Shown: positions 35,651 through 47,746 of the stretch, piece by piece
How the letters are laid out: each line of letters starts with the position of its first letter
Numbering within the stretch: position 1 is the first letter of the stretch
Source: Taxillus chinensis
Lineage: Eukaryota > Streptophyta > Magnoliopsida > Santalales > Loranthaceae
DNA: 64,000 nucleotides
Assembly: GCA_023512835.1 (NCBI GenBank)
Contig: CM042090.1
Location: 26,575,783 to 26,639,782 of the forward strand
Reading direction: 5' to 3'
Program-made: the position numbers and the translations under genes
Notes under the pieces: model-generated
Database searches by the model: none
Seen by the model: only the letters and a program-made list of their open reading frames with translations
What the model was told of the DNA's origin: nothing

Positions 35651-38630
35651 TGGCCTTTATGTAAAACCAATCATTTGTAATAAAATAATATTGAATAACT
35701 TATTTATAAATATCAGTAATTTTGTGATGAAATTACTAGAAAAGCAGATGATTTAGAAAAAATATAACATTCAGCTTTTGGATAAATATAGAAAACAATC
35801 AAAAAAAGGTGCATTTAATTTGTTAGGAACACCGTTTAAATATAATTTCTAAAAATATTTTTTGAAAACAGAAAATCAAAAATAATATCAAATACAGCCT
35901 TAATGTCACATTTAAACTTTTCAATCTCATTTCAAAAAGTAATAATTTTTAGCTTTATGAGTCCAAATAATATGAAATTAGATGTAGATACTTAAGTTAG
36001 AAATTCAAGTAAACTTATTTGATTTACTTAAATATTTATAATGTTATAGTTAAAATAGTAGGAAAGGAAGAAAGTACGTAGAAGTTAATGGGATAAGGTT
36101 TGGGAAAGCAACCCAATGCATATGACTTTTTTTTGTCTATTATAGCATTCACATTACGTTCGATTAATATTTAGTTATTTTATCTAAAAAAATACCTTTA
36201 TCTATTCTAACTACTTAATTTTTTAACGCATACACATCTAATACAGTATTTTAACTTTATACTTATTTATATATTATTTTTCTATTATTTAAATATTAAT
36301 ATAACCTTACTCCATTCATTTAGAACACATACATTCAATGATTTTTTATTAATATTTTCATTGTTGAGTGCCAAATTTGATTAGTATTACTCTTGATCAA
36401 GAATTTGTAAAGGCCTTTGTTGAACTAGATGAAAATAATTTTTTTACTATTTTACTTAATAATTTGACCAAAAAAATCAATAATTTGTAGATGTCTTTGT
36501 TGACTAATGAAAATGTATACGATACAAGGGTGGAATTGTCATTGGAAGGTGAAAGGGGGTTTGGGTTTGTTGGTGAGTCATATGAAGCTCACCACCTAGA
36601 GAGCCTCTGTGAGTATGTTGTCACATCATAATCGACCTCAATTGAACAAATAGATGCATGTGACACAAAGTGAGTTATTGTTTTGAGAATCTACAATTAG
36701 AGATCTCCGTTAACATAGCAAATTAAAACATAAAAGTAAATCTCTACATTGATCTCTATCTTTGTCTCTCAAACCTTCTTTGCTACTCATCGCTTCTTCG
36801 TTGCTTGTCACTCCTTGTTGCTAGCCCGCTCGAGGAGATCTACTCGTCAATACTTATCTTGTGAAGGTTCAATTAACTTAACATTGAGCTACATATCAAA
36901 CAACCTTATGATTAAACACTAACTTGACACTAGGAGTTTTCTTGAAGCCATAAGCTTGACACTTGCTTGATGTTCAACTAACAGAACATCGAGCTACATC
37001 GTGCGTAGGTAGCTTGGTATCGAGCAAGTGAACGAGCAGGAATCGAGCATTTGGGTTGCAAGCTCTCCTTGCGACCATGTTGTCTTCTCTCCTACGACGG
37101 CCTTCCTTTGCGTCAATGGAAACTTTGTATCGGTTTCAAAGAACCTTTGAGACATCATCAAATCAGTCATAGAGGCCTCGAGTTTAAGGGAGAGAGGGGG
37201 AGAGAGTGTGTGTTGAGTTCGTATAGAGAGAGAGAGAGAGAGAGAGAGAGATGCGAGAACGGGTATGTAACAAAGATTTATGTTACATGCTGCTTAAAAC
37301 AACAACCCAACCCTATGTTTTGTTTATCATCAAAGGTGACAAAGAAGGCGACGGTCGACAATCTTGACGACAACGGTTGGCGATTTAGATAGTGATGACA
37401 AGGGAGAGAGAAAGTAGCAACAACAACGACAATGGAGAAGAAGAGAATGGTGGATCGTTGACTTTCGATCAACGTTGAGACTCGAGGCTTTGACGACCAA
37501 TGGTGATCATCTTCGTGAGGCTTCATCCGTTCGTTGTGCAGCTTCGCCTTGCATTGATAGCTCAAACCTAACAGGATTGTAAGAAGCTTTGTCATTCGTC
37601 ACTCGGTTATGGTAAGCACCAAACAAGGCACAAAACATTATTATTTTGTTCATTGTATTGATTTCTTAAAAAATGAAGACGCTCAGTGCTCGTCGTGGTG
37701 TTGCTCGGGGACTTGGGCACCTTCTTTGCTTAAGCACTGCGAGCTGATGCCTTGGGATTGATGCAACACCTTGTTGCCTAGGCGACACCTAAGAGACACT
37801 TTGAAAACTATGAATTTAGGTCATTTTATTACTTGCCCATGGTAGATTGATTGTTTGCTTTAATTGTTTGATCGTGAAGAGATAACATGAGGGAAAAGAG
37901 AGATAAAGGAAGTGTGGTGGAGAAAAAACCTATTTATGCTTTATTTTGTTTTGATTTGTTTTTTAAAAACTAATAAGATGATGTGGACAAGACTATAGGC
38001 GGGAAAAATAGAGGTGGTCGTTAGGGATTTTGACTTTTTAAATTGGATAACTTTTAACTCACGTTTTTTTTTGAATTTTTTGGGATCAAAAAGATGACTT
38101 AAGTTTAAAAAAAATCACAAAAATTATTTTTAAATTTGAGGCATCATGACAAGTGACTCTGTGTATTTTTTATTTTCAAATGATTTTGTTTTTGCCCCAA
38201 GCTTGTAGTGCGCGCCTCAAAATTGTTTAATCACTAAAAAATATACTTTTTTATTTTTAAAAAATGTCCCGGATGCGAAAATATGCAATATATATATATA
38301 TATATCAAAATTCTCAAAACGATGAGTATAGTAAGAGAATAAGATTCGTGACCTGATCTGAAGTGCCATTTTGAAGATCAATTATTGTTTGATCACTATT
38401 AGCAGCTCGAATGTTGTTTTGACCTTAACTTTTTCGTTTGACCTCGTAATTGAGTGCGAACGAAAGCGTTAATCCTCAAATTTGATTTTCTATCGCTTGA
38501 GACTGACTCTTAGTTATTAAAATGTCTTTCTAAATAAATCGTTGAAATTGGACATTTTCGGCTCAGCGGTCACGACTCTTTTATCCTACAAAATTTGTAA
38601 CAAGCGGGAGTAAAATGAAAGAAATTAAAT
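35651..38630. other. Intergenic, no gene recognised
   Basis: AT-rich spacer. A GC-richer stretch at about 36760-37620 has scattered short open frames but none with a recognisable domain. It includes a (GA)n run at 37227-37251. A (TA)n run lies at about 38288-38304. No splice-supported gene model could be built. Confidence 0.45.
37227..37251. repeat. (GA)n microsatellite
   Basis: About 12 GA units on the plus strand. Confidence 0.95.
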
Positions 38631-38639
38631 TTGATAGAA

Positions 38640-39020
38640 CATATCTAACCCGGACAAAATAGGATCCGACAATGTGTACATGTCATAATGCTTGAGTTTG
38701 TAGGATTTCTTTATCGACATATCTTATGTGTCCATAGGAAGAAATCGAAATTATATATGTTGTCATGCCGTTATATACTAGACCGATGGACCATCAACGC
38801 TAAGAGCCTGGCTATTCTTGACATACCAAAATTTGACAGCTATGTATTGACACAAGATAATCTAATGTTTAGAAAAAGTAAATTGAGGATGCAATTATAT
38901 TATATTGACGAACTTGAGTCACAATCAATTCAATTGTGCCAACCCCTCCATCTTGCCTTAGAAAAGGTCTACGAAGTTACTTGTGGAAGAACTCAAAAGA
39001 GCAAAAAAATTAAAAGATAA
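38640..39020 (+). pseudogene. FAR1/FHY3-family (MULE-derived) fragment
   Basis: A plus-strand fragment of a FAR1-related protein, a family of transcription factors derived from Mutator-like transposases. The piece spans the SWIM zinc finger (CTCH, then after a one-base shift EFVGFLYRHILCVHRKK) and the conserved tail YILDRWTINAKSLAILDIP followed by MFRKSKLRMQLYYIDELESQ and LALEKVYE. FAR1 proteins are usually 600-850 aa; only the C-terminal 120 residues remain and no DDE core is visible. It could equally be a decayed MULE transposase. Confidence 0.75.
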
Positions 39021-39239
39021 AAACATATGAGTGAATGATTCACAAACATTGACCTCATGTATCAAAATTTTCATAAGTTTTACAAGATCCTCTAAGGGCG
39101 GTAACCAACGGTCGATCAAAATCGTTGAGGTCAAAAACCCAAAAGACACTCAAACCCTGAAGAAAAGGCATTGTAGCCTTTGCAAGATGATGGCATGCTA
39201 AAAATAAATTGTTCTCAAGTGAGATTGGATTAAAGTTTC

Positions 39240-39895
39240 AAATTTTGATTTCTACATTTTTAATTAGTACATCAATAATCACTTATTGTTTAATATTATT
39301 TTTGTAGGAATCTTGGGCATATAACTACTAACATATCTAAAAGCTTAGACCCATCAGTTCAGATGTGAGGTTAGTGTGCAAGTTGTTGTTTAGAGCTATA
39401 TAGGCAGTAGCCTAAAATGTTATTAGTGAAATAAAGTTGAATATTAATATTTTCAATAAAATGTGTATAAATAGATTCATACTAGAAAATATTACCATTA
39501 ATTTCAGTAAAATGTTATCAATGAAATAAAGTATTTTAAATAAGTTGATAATTTTAATATCAGTAATTTTGATTTCTACAATTTTAATTGTTATATCAAT
39601 ATAATTACTTATTGTTTAATATCATTTTTATAGGGATCTTGGGGATAAAACTACTAACATATCTAAAAGCTTGGACCCATCGATTCATATACGAGGTTAG
39701 TGTGCAAGCTCTTGTTTGTTTAGAACTCTCTAGGCCATGGTCATCTGATAGCCTAAAATGTTATTAATGAAATAAATTTGAATATTGGTATTTTCAATAA
39801 AATGTATATAAATAAATTAGTACCAATAAATATTACTAGTAATTTCAAAAAAAATGTTATCAGTGAAATAAAGTACTTTAAGTAAGTTGACAAAG
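39240..39895 (+). repeat. Tandem duplication, two copies of about 325 bp
   Basis: Copy 1 starts at 39240 and copy 2 at 39565, both with aattttgatttctac. Shared landmarks in order include cttattgtttaatat, ctactaacatatctaaaagc, gaggttagtgtgcaag, agcctaaaatgttatta and caataaaatgt. The copies differ by scattered substitutions and a few small indels. It is noncoding and follows directly on the FAR1-like fragment. Confidence 0.85.
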
Positions 39896-39899
39896 TTTT

Positions 39900-42630
39900 G
39901 AGTGGTGAAAAGTTGACAAAGTTTTGAGTGCGGGATTCCAGGCAGCATGAATTTGGGAAATAGTATACCTTTAACACTTATGACTGATTATCGGTTTCAT
40001 AGAATCTTTATTTCTGATTTTTTTTACATGGCATGTGGCATTTTTTACAGGTTTAGAAATGGGATGGATGATGATTTCCTTTTTTTTACATGTTTATATA
40101 AACGACTTTCGCTTTTTTTATTACCTGAAAGTGTTTGTAATAAAGTAAAAGTGTACAATATGCCAAGGGGAGTTGTGGCTATGATTACCTGTTCGTGTGA
40201 GTATTAGCAGCAACATTTAAATATTCATCTTCAATTATGCAATTAAGAATTGGTTTGAGGGTTTTAATTATTTTCTGTCATGGAGCAGTGGTAATTGCAA
40301 CGCGTCAGCAGTACTGTCTTGCTGTATAGTAGTGCTGTCAAGGTGTAGCAATTCCGTCTTGCTGTACTATAATGCTGACACGGTATAGCAGATTAGCAGT
40401 GTTGTGTGCAGGAGTGTTCTCTTGTTGAACTGTAGTGCTGTCTTGATTAAAAACATAAGCTCCAAGTAGTGTGATTCAAAAAGATACCAGATCAGGAAAT
40501 TTAATTCAATATATTTGAATGTATGTTAATCAAAAGCAATAATATGGTCCTTTTGGGTACATTTTATTTATTCTTTCACAAGCCGAATAATGTAGTGTAG
40601 TTTGCATTAATATTATATGATCTGCTTGTGTTCAAAAAATTAATGAAAGACCTTGTGTTCTATTCTTACGTGTGAAATTCTCTTTTTGAAACAAGAAGTT
40701 TAATCATGAGAGTTGGATCACAACAAGAAGTTGGGTCATGGGAGTGTAAGAAAAGTATGGCATAGTAATGTGGTTATTTGTTTAATTTAGTGTGATTGTA
40801 ATTGCCCGTGGTGTATGACTTTAGTCTTTGTAAGTTTAACAAATGATAAGAGGTTGGTGTCTATGGGTGTACTGTTAAATCATTTTGGATGTTGTACCTG
40901 AAAATGTGTATGAGGCTTGCTAATTGCTATAATGTGTATGCGACCAACTTATAAGAATTGGATTCTTTTGTTGATTTCAAGCCCTCTATTTCGATTTTAA
41001 TTCTGGGTTTTTTCTTCTTTAGCTTTGCTTTTCTATGGCCTGTTACATGATTTCTTTCTTTTACAAGACAAACTTCTTATGTATGTTTCATTTATTTGGC
41101 TCTCTGTTGTTTCTATTTTGTATATCTTTTGAAGACACTACAACAAGCAGCTACACAACAGGAAATGAGACAACAATCCTAAACTTTTCCAATCCCGCAG
41201 CAGCAGACGCAGCTCTCTCCACTTCTCCGTACTTTAGGCTAACTCTTGTAATAGTTTACAGCCCAGTACTTTATGCTAACTCTCGCAAGAGTTTATAGAA
41301 TTTGGGCCGTTGTGCAGAGATTATGGCTTACGTTTTAATTCCATGCATGAACAGTTATACGGAGGTTATATTTTGAATGACTCCCGATTAAATACTATTT
41401 GTTAATTTTAACTGATATCTGCGTCTAATATCCAGTACTGATTAGCTGTTTGGTCGATTTAATTGGAGACAATTGGTAAGCTCAAGTTAAGGTCCGGGTA
41501 TATATCATATGAGGCACTGCGTGCATTAGTTTGCAAATGCATAATAAATTTGACCATGTATATATGTAAAAAAAAAAAAAAAAACAGTTTTGTTGCATAG
41601 TGTACTACTCGTGCAGTTTGCAGGTGGTGCTTGTATTGATCTGGTACGATTGAAAATTGTTTATAAGGCAGCAGGCAGTATATGCAGTTGGCAACACAAC
41701 TCGACGCTGCGCATGAAGAAGGTTTACTTGTAGGTGTAGGTGTGGGTATAGCACTCTCTCTCTCTCTCTCTCTAGCGCCCTAAAAAAGATTATACAACTG
41801 CTCTTCTGTCCGAAAGTAATGCAGACATGAGACATATGTATCGTTTTCTGACAATTGCTTTATTATTAAACTTTTAAAAAATCCAAATAAACTCCACAGC
41901 TGTCAGCTGGCAAGAAATTTGAAAATTAAAAGTTTGTGTACTTAATGAATATTCTACCCCTTAATAGAATTTTAATTGCAACAGAGATGATTCAAGTTGA
42001 GGAAATTAGAGAAACCGTGGATATTTCATGAGACACATTTGAATCGAATTTAAAGATCATGAGATTGTGATGGCCATGGGAACCAAATGATGAAATCAGA
42101 TTCAAAAAACTAAAAACCGAACCCAAATTAGTTTTAAAAATAATATTCTTAAAAAATAATTAAATATTAACAAACGCAGCTTAAAATGAAAACTTAAAAG
42201 TGAGGAAAGAGGCCGGAGTAGAGGTGGATGACAGATGTCCTAAAACGCGTGCGGCTCACGACTATAGCTGTAAAATATAAATGTTGGTGGTGACTTAGCG
42301 GCGCACGGTGCCGCCAAGCCCCGTAGTACTGTAGTAGTGGACTATAGTGGTATGCCCATCCCTCTCTGGCTCTCTCTCACGCCTCTTTGTCTTTTGAATT
42401 GAACAACACTACAGCCTAAAATTGCAGAGCTGTCTACTGCTACTTGACGGTTGTCACTCCCAGTCTGCCATCACATACCCCATCTGTATTATGTAACGGC
42501 GTCTCACGTTGCCTATTTCCAACACGGTGATGACTTGACCGCGACCGATAAAATTAATTAATTAATCAATATTTCATTTGCAAAAATAAATAAAAATAAA
42601 AAAGTATTAATTAATTAATTTATGCATTTA
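39900..42630. other. Intergenic, no gene recognised
   Basis: Contains diverged short repeats of a gctgtcttgctgta(c/t)tag-type unit at about 40305-40445, a poly-A run at about 41569-41584, and a (CT)n run at 41753-41774. A plus-strand frame at 41035-41298 starts hydrophobic but has no family match and no introns that would extend it. The last 400 bp is the FER upstream region. Confidence 0.45.
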
Positions 42631-42639
42631 TGTTTCATA

Positions 42640-43076
42640 CTTTCCTTTTCTTTTCCCTTACCCTTCTGGTCTGTGCCGTCCCATTCCCATTCCCATTCCC
42701 ATTCCTCCTCCATTCTTCTTCCTGGCCATTCCAATCAACCAAAGAAGAGGAATCATAATAATAATTATTATTATTTTTAAAGAAAAAAAAACACAAGAAC
42801 ACATCCCATCCCACCCACATTTCTTCGGTTCCCACCGTACTATCTGTTCTTTGCCATTTTGTGGCTCCTTGCTTTGGTTGGTTCGAGGTATTGTTCATCT
42901 CATTTCACGTGAATGTGTTTTTTCATGATTTCTCACCCTGCATTTATTCATCTGTTTGTGATTTTGATACACTTGTGTTTTAGTTTTGTTTTTGCTTTTT
43001 TTTGTTTTTGGGATCCAAACAGAGAGGGGCTTTGGATTCGCACGACGACTGTGAAACTCGCAAGCGTTACAATCCG
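42640..43076 (+). promoter_or_regulatory. FER leader with predicted 5'-UTR intron
   Basis: The donor gttcgag followed by gtattg (exon end 42887) and a long T-rich tract leading to ccaaacag at 43022 predict a leader intron of about 135 bp (42888-43022). The leader exon contains four cccatt units at about 42679-42702. Predicted from motifs alone. Confidence 0.4.
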
Positions 43077-45758
43077 ATGATTCCGATGAAGGCCGTTTCC
43101 GTATGTCTGTACTGCTGGGTCATCTGGGTGCCTCTGATCTTGGCCGCTGATGACGACTACGTGCCGACGGACGAGATCTTCCTAAGCTGCGGAGATCCGT
43201 CGGGCCAATCCTACGACAGTGACGGCCGGAAGTGGGTCTCCGACGTCGGATCCAAGTTCGTCTTGTCGTCCGACAAGTCGTCGTCCACTGCCACGGCCGC
43301 CACGCAGGACTCTTCCGTCCCGCAGATCCCCTTCATGACTGCTCGCCTCTTCCGCTCTACGTTCACCTACAGCTTTCCGGTGGCTGTGGGCTGGAAGTTC
43401 GTGCGTCTCTACTTCTACCCGGCTTCTTACACCGACCTGAACGCCACCGACGGCGTGTTTTCCGTCACCGCCGGGGAGTTCACTCTCCTCAGCAACTTCA
43501 GCGCCGCCCAAACCGCCGAGGCTTTGAACTACGCCTACATTGTCAGGGAGTACTGTGTCAACGCGGTGACCAAGTCTCTGAATTTGACCTTCGCCCCGTC
43601 TCCCAACGTTTCCGATTCATACGCCTTCGTCAATGGGATCGAGATCGTATCGATGCCCGACATCTACAGCTCCCAGGATGGGTCTGGTCCCGCGATCGTC
43701 GGCCAAGACACTACCTATCCAATCGACAACTCCACCGCACTCGAGAACGTTTACCGGTTGAATGTGGGGGGGGAATGCGATCCCGCCGTCTAACGACACC
43801 GGCATGTACCGGTCCTGGTATTCCGACACCCTCTACATCTACGGGGCATCCGAAGGGATCGTGTCGGTTGTTGATGCGGCCATTAAAATAAGGTACCCTT
43901 CGGGGACGCCTAGTTATGTTGCACCTGTGAATGTCTACTCTACTGCTAGAAGCATGGGTCCAGATCCAAATGTCAACAAGAACTACAATTTGACGTGGTT
44001 GTTCACGGTCGACCCGGGTTTCTTCTACCTGGTTCGGCTGCATTTCTGCGAGATTTCCAGCGATATAACCAAGCCTAATCAGAGAGTGTTTGATATTTTC
44101 ATCAACAACCAGACTGCACAGGCAGCTGCTGATGTGATGTTATGGGCAGATGGTAAAGGGGTTCCGGTTTACAAGGATTATGCGGTTTATGTTAGCCAGG
44201 CGAGCCAGCAGCAGGATTTATGGCTTGCGCTGCATCCCAACACTGGCATGAAGCCCGAATACCTGGATGCAATCTTGAATGGACTGGAGATATTTAAGCT
44301 TAGCAACACCAATAACAATAGTCTTGCTGGCCTCAATCCACTTCCTGCAACCAAGGATGTTGTAAGTAGCCCGCCAGGGGTTGAACCAGTGCATGATTCA
44401 AAGAAACATGATTGGCCAATCATAGGCGGGGCTGTTGGTGGGAGCAGCATTGCTGTGCTTCTTCTCATTGGATTTTTGGTTTGTGTTGTTTCCCGTCAGA
44501 GAAGGCTTGGGAAGTCGCCAAATGCAAGCACTGGGTGGCTCCCTCTTGCACTATATGGAAACTCACATTCTTCTGCCACTTCTACAAAGTCGAGCACTGT
44601 AGGAAGCACCACCTCCTCAGCCCCTTCAAATTGCCGCCACTTCTCATTTGCTGAAATAAAGGCAGCCACCAAAAAATTTGATGAGTCTTTGATCCTTGGC
44701 GTGGGGGGGATTTGGCAAAGTTTACAAGGGTGCGATTGATGGAGGTGCAACCAAAGTTGCCATCAAGCGTGCCAACCCGCTCTCCGAGCAAGGGGTGATG
44801 GAGTTTCAGACGGAGATAGAATTGCTGTCCAAACTTCGACATCGCCACCTTGTTTCTCTTATAGGTTACTGTGAAGAAAAGTGTGAAATGATCCTTGTCT
44901 ATGACTACATGGCTTATGGAACTCTCCGTGAGCACTTGTACAAAACAAACAAGCCCCCCTCTTCCGTGGCGGAAAAGGCTGGAAATATGCATCGGAGCTG
45001 CACGTGGTTTACACTATCTCCACACCGGAGCCAAGCACACTATCATACATCGCGATGTTAAGACGACTAACATCCTGCTAGATGAGAAGTGGGTGGCTAA
45101 GGTTGCTGATTTTGGGCTGTCCAAAACAGGCCCTGCATTGGACCATACACATGTTAGCACTGTTGTCAAAGGCAGCTTTGGGTACCTGGATCCCGAATAT
45201 TTCAGGCGGCAGCAGCTTACCGATAAGTCTGATGTTTACTCATTTGGTGTTGTGCTCTTTGAGATTGTGTGCGCTCGGCCAGCACTAAACCCTACATTGC
45301 CTAAAGAGCAAGTGAGTCTGGCAGAGTGGGCCTTGCACTGCCAAAAGAAAGGCATGATTGATCAGATCCTTGACCCCTACTTAAACGGGAAGGTAGCACC
45401 AGAATGCCTTAAAAAGTTCGTTGAGACGGCAGTAAAGTGCTTGTCTGATGTGGGGTATGAAAGGCCATCTATGGGGGATGTGCTGTGGAGTCTGGAGTTT
45501 GCTTTGCAGCTTCAGGAGAGTGCAGAAGAGAGCGGCCTGGTCATGGTTGAAACGGACACTGACGCTGGGGAATTCGCTGCGACTTGTGAGGGGAAGAAGG
45601 ATTCAAATGCTTCCCCTGATTATTATGGCAAGGCCATGGATTCGCAGAGCAGTGGAATGACCATGAGCATAGGCGGCCAGAGTCTTGCTAGTGCAGATTC
45701 TGATGGGTTGACACCAAGTGCAGTGTTCTCACAGATTCTAAACCCCAAGGGGCGTTGA
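43077..45758 (+). CDS. FER: FERONIA-type malectin receptor kinase, frameshifted as given
   Basis: This CrRLK1L plasma-membrane receptor kinase binds RALF peptides and pectin and links wall integrity to growth, fertilisation and immunity. Single coding exon; the start at 43077 gives [14 protein letters not shown] as signal peptide (to about residue 24). Tandem malectin-like domains run from about residue 30 to 410 ([15 protein letters not shown]-like [55 protein letters not shown]). The TM helix is about 445-470, followed by [14 protein letters not shown] and a kinase domain from about 523: [12 protein letters not shown]-loop, VAIK lysine, [28 protein letters not shown]. The tail [19 protein letters not shown] is FER-specific. 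Three extra bases, in a G8 run (43766-43773), a G7 run (44703-44709) and a C6 run (44954-44959), shift the frame. Without them the length is 892 aa, against 895 for Arabidopsis FER. Confidence 0.93.
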
Positions 45759-46322
45759 AATTGAACCAAAATGTGATCAAATTTTCATATATTTTTTCTT
45801 GTAATCACTCTGTAGCCGATGATTTAATATATAGTATGTCCTTTGTACGCACTTCTCTCTTATTCCTCAATACTGCCGTCATGTGGTAGTAATCTTTTTA
45901 CTATCTTGTGTTTTTTTTTATTTATGTATTTAGATTTTATGTTGTATGGGATGGTTATGAAACGTGCCTTTAATGGCGGTTTTTTGAAATTCTTTAAGAA
46001 ATTTTAAGAATCGCAACAGGAAGAGTTGAAACTAGTTTGCAATGATAAAGAAGGTGATTGGCTACCTGGTTTGGTGTGCACTCAAAATGGAGAAATAATT
46101 TGTTTGGACTGAATTGTCATTTGGAATGTATTCTGAATGTTGCCAGAAAATCCAACACCTTTCAAATTCAATTAGGGTATTTGGGTGCAATCTTTTTCTC
46201 ATACATACATTATAGCTGTACAAGATTATTATATGCATGCATTTGTTATTATTTATTTCTGAAAATTTTAACCCGTTTCCCCTCTTGTGGCTATATGTGA
46301 TGCTTTCTTTCCTTGTATTTAG
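45759..46322. other. FER 3' flank
   Basis: Likely FER 3' UTR for the first 100-200 bp (atttttctt...tttaatatatag). No other feature is supported. Confidence 0.4.
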
Positions 46323-47746
46323 AACCACAAAAGATTTCAAAGGGTGGTTATGAAGAACATATGCAAGTGAATCATTTGGCTCCAACATTGCTTTCAATGT
46401 TGCTTTTGCCTTCTCTTATTAGAGGTTCTCCAAGCCAAATTGTGAATGTGAATACCATTCTAAGCTTTTTGAAAATTCGCATATTTACACCCAGATACTT
46501 CCACTACATATCCACAAAAATATATTTTTTGATAAATTATCACATATCCTCTTACTACAGTATTGTGTAAAGAGTAAGGAGCGATTTCTGTCTTTTCCTG
46601 GCAATGTTCCATTTGAAAAAATTGGATTTGGTCTGATTTAGAGTTCAGACAACCGATGACTCTTACCTTTAGTGAATACACCATCTTGCTTGAAATGTAA
46701 AAAGAAATTGCTCATTTTTCACTGCCATCCAGGTTTCTAAATAATTGTTGGCGTTTTTTCCTAAATCATTGGACCCAAATTTGCATAAGAAAGCAAACAC
46801 TTTTAAAGTAGCTATGCACATGCAACCTTGCATTCAAAAGGGGTGCATTGTGCATAATGCACTCAAAGAAAGTGCATGGATTGTGGTCAGTAGCATTATA
46901 GTGGACTTGAAGAAACTTGAATATAAATAGTGAAGGACCTAGAGGTACAGTATGATTGCTGGGCTTCAATTTTTTGGAAGATGTGTTGCTGATATTAAGT
47001 AGGATTATTTGTCAGTTTCTCTTACTTCTCTTTGTAATGCTTTATTGGCAATGATCCCATTTCGAAATTAACTTGGCTGTGCTATTGCTAATATTCTGTC
47101 CCTATTATAATTTTTTTTTATTGCTTCATGTACATTGCAACTCCACAGCTTAACCACCTAAGCTTTTAGGTCAAGTAGTTTCTTCACATGATAAACAAAT
47201 TCATTGTTGCTAGGAAGACTCGTGCGTAATCCTCATTGGTTAAATTTATTATCCATATTATTTATTTATTTTATTTATTTGATGAAATACAATATTTGTG
47301 TGACTTTCGCATGCAATCGTACACAAGAGGGAGTGTTAAAGCTGATACATTTTGACATATTACTGAACAGACGGCCTTAAATAAAGTGTTTTCGTAATGT
47401 TGATCTAAATATTTAATTGATTGAGCTTTGTGGGGGCATAAAAGAAATCATATATAGTTGGTCAATTCTAGTATTGCATAAAATTGTAGAGGCAAAGTGT
47501 TTATTGTCATTTGGAATGCTAGATTAAATGGAATGCATTTTAATGTCCGAAAGGTGATCAATTCTATAATTTAACATCTCTTCCTCCTCTTGCAATCTGC
47601 ATATGAGCTAGAGTTCATTTTTTCTTCATTTATTCTTAATTCAGATGCATCATGTTGGCTCTGTTTATGTTGAAGATACGGATGTTGTTTCTGGAAAAAG
47701 GAAGCACACAAGTTTGGTGGGATACTCTGGTAGCAAGCTAGCACAG
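46323..47746 (+). pseudogene. Short-chain dehydrogenase fragment (FEY-like), two exons
   Basis: Exon piece 46323-46459, after acceptor tatttag, encodes PQKISKGGYEEHMQVNHLAP, then LLPSLIRGSPSQIVNVNTI. Exon 47645-47746, after acceptor attcag, encodes MHHVGSVYVEDTDVVSGKRK, then HTSLVGYSGSKLAQ followed by GTGCAT. These are adjacent parts of a plant SDR oxidoreductase with the N-H-L-A and YxxSK motifs, closest in my memory to FOREVER YOUNG. The expected donor after the first exon reads CTAAGC in place of GTAAGC, and the nucleotide-binding first half and the C-terminal half are absent. It is a broken remnant, not a working gene. Confidence 0.7.

Noticed and set aside
37051..37392. 113-codon plus-strand frame through the (GA)n run
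   Set aside because: It depends on translating the microsatellite and has no recognisable domain.
43232..43891. 219-codon plus-strand frame overlapping FER
   Set aside because: Arg/His-rich shadow in a second frame of FER; the malectin domain frame explains the region.
43077..45758. FER as a true pseudogene
   Set aside because: All three shifts are single extra bases in homopolymers with otherwise perfect motifs, which points to sequence error; left open for read-level checking.
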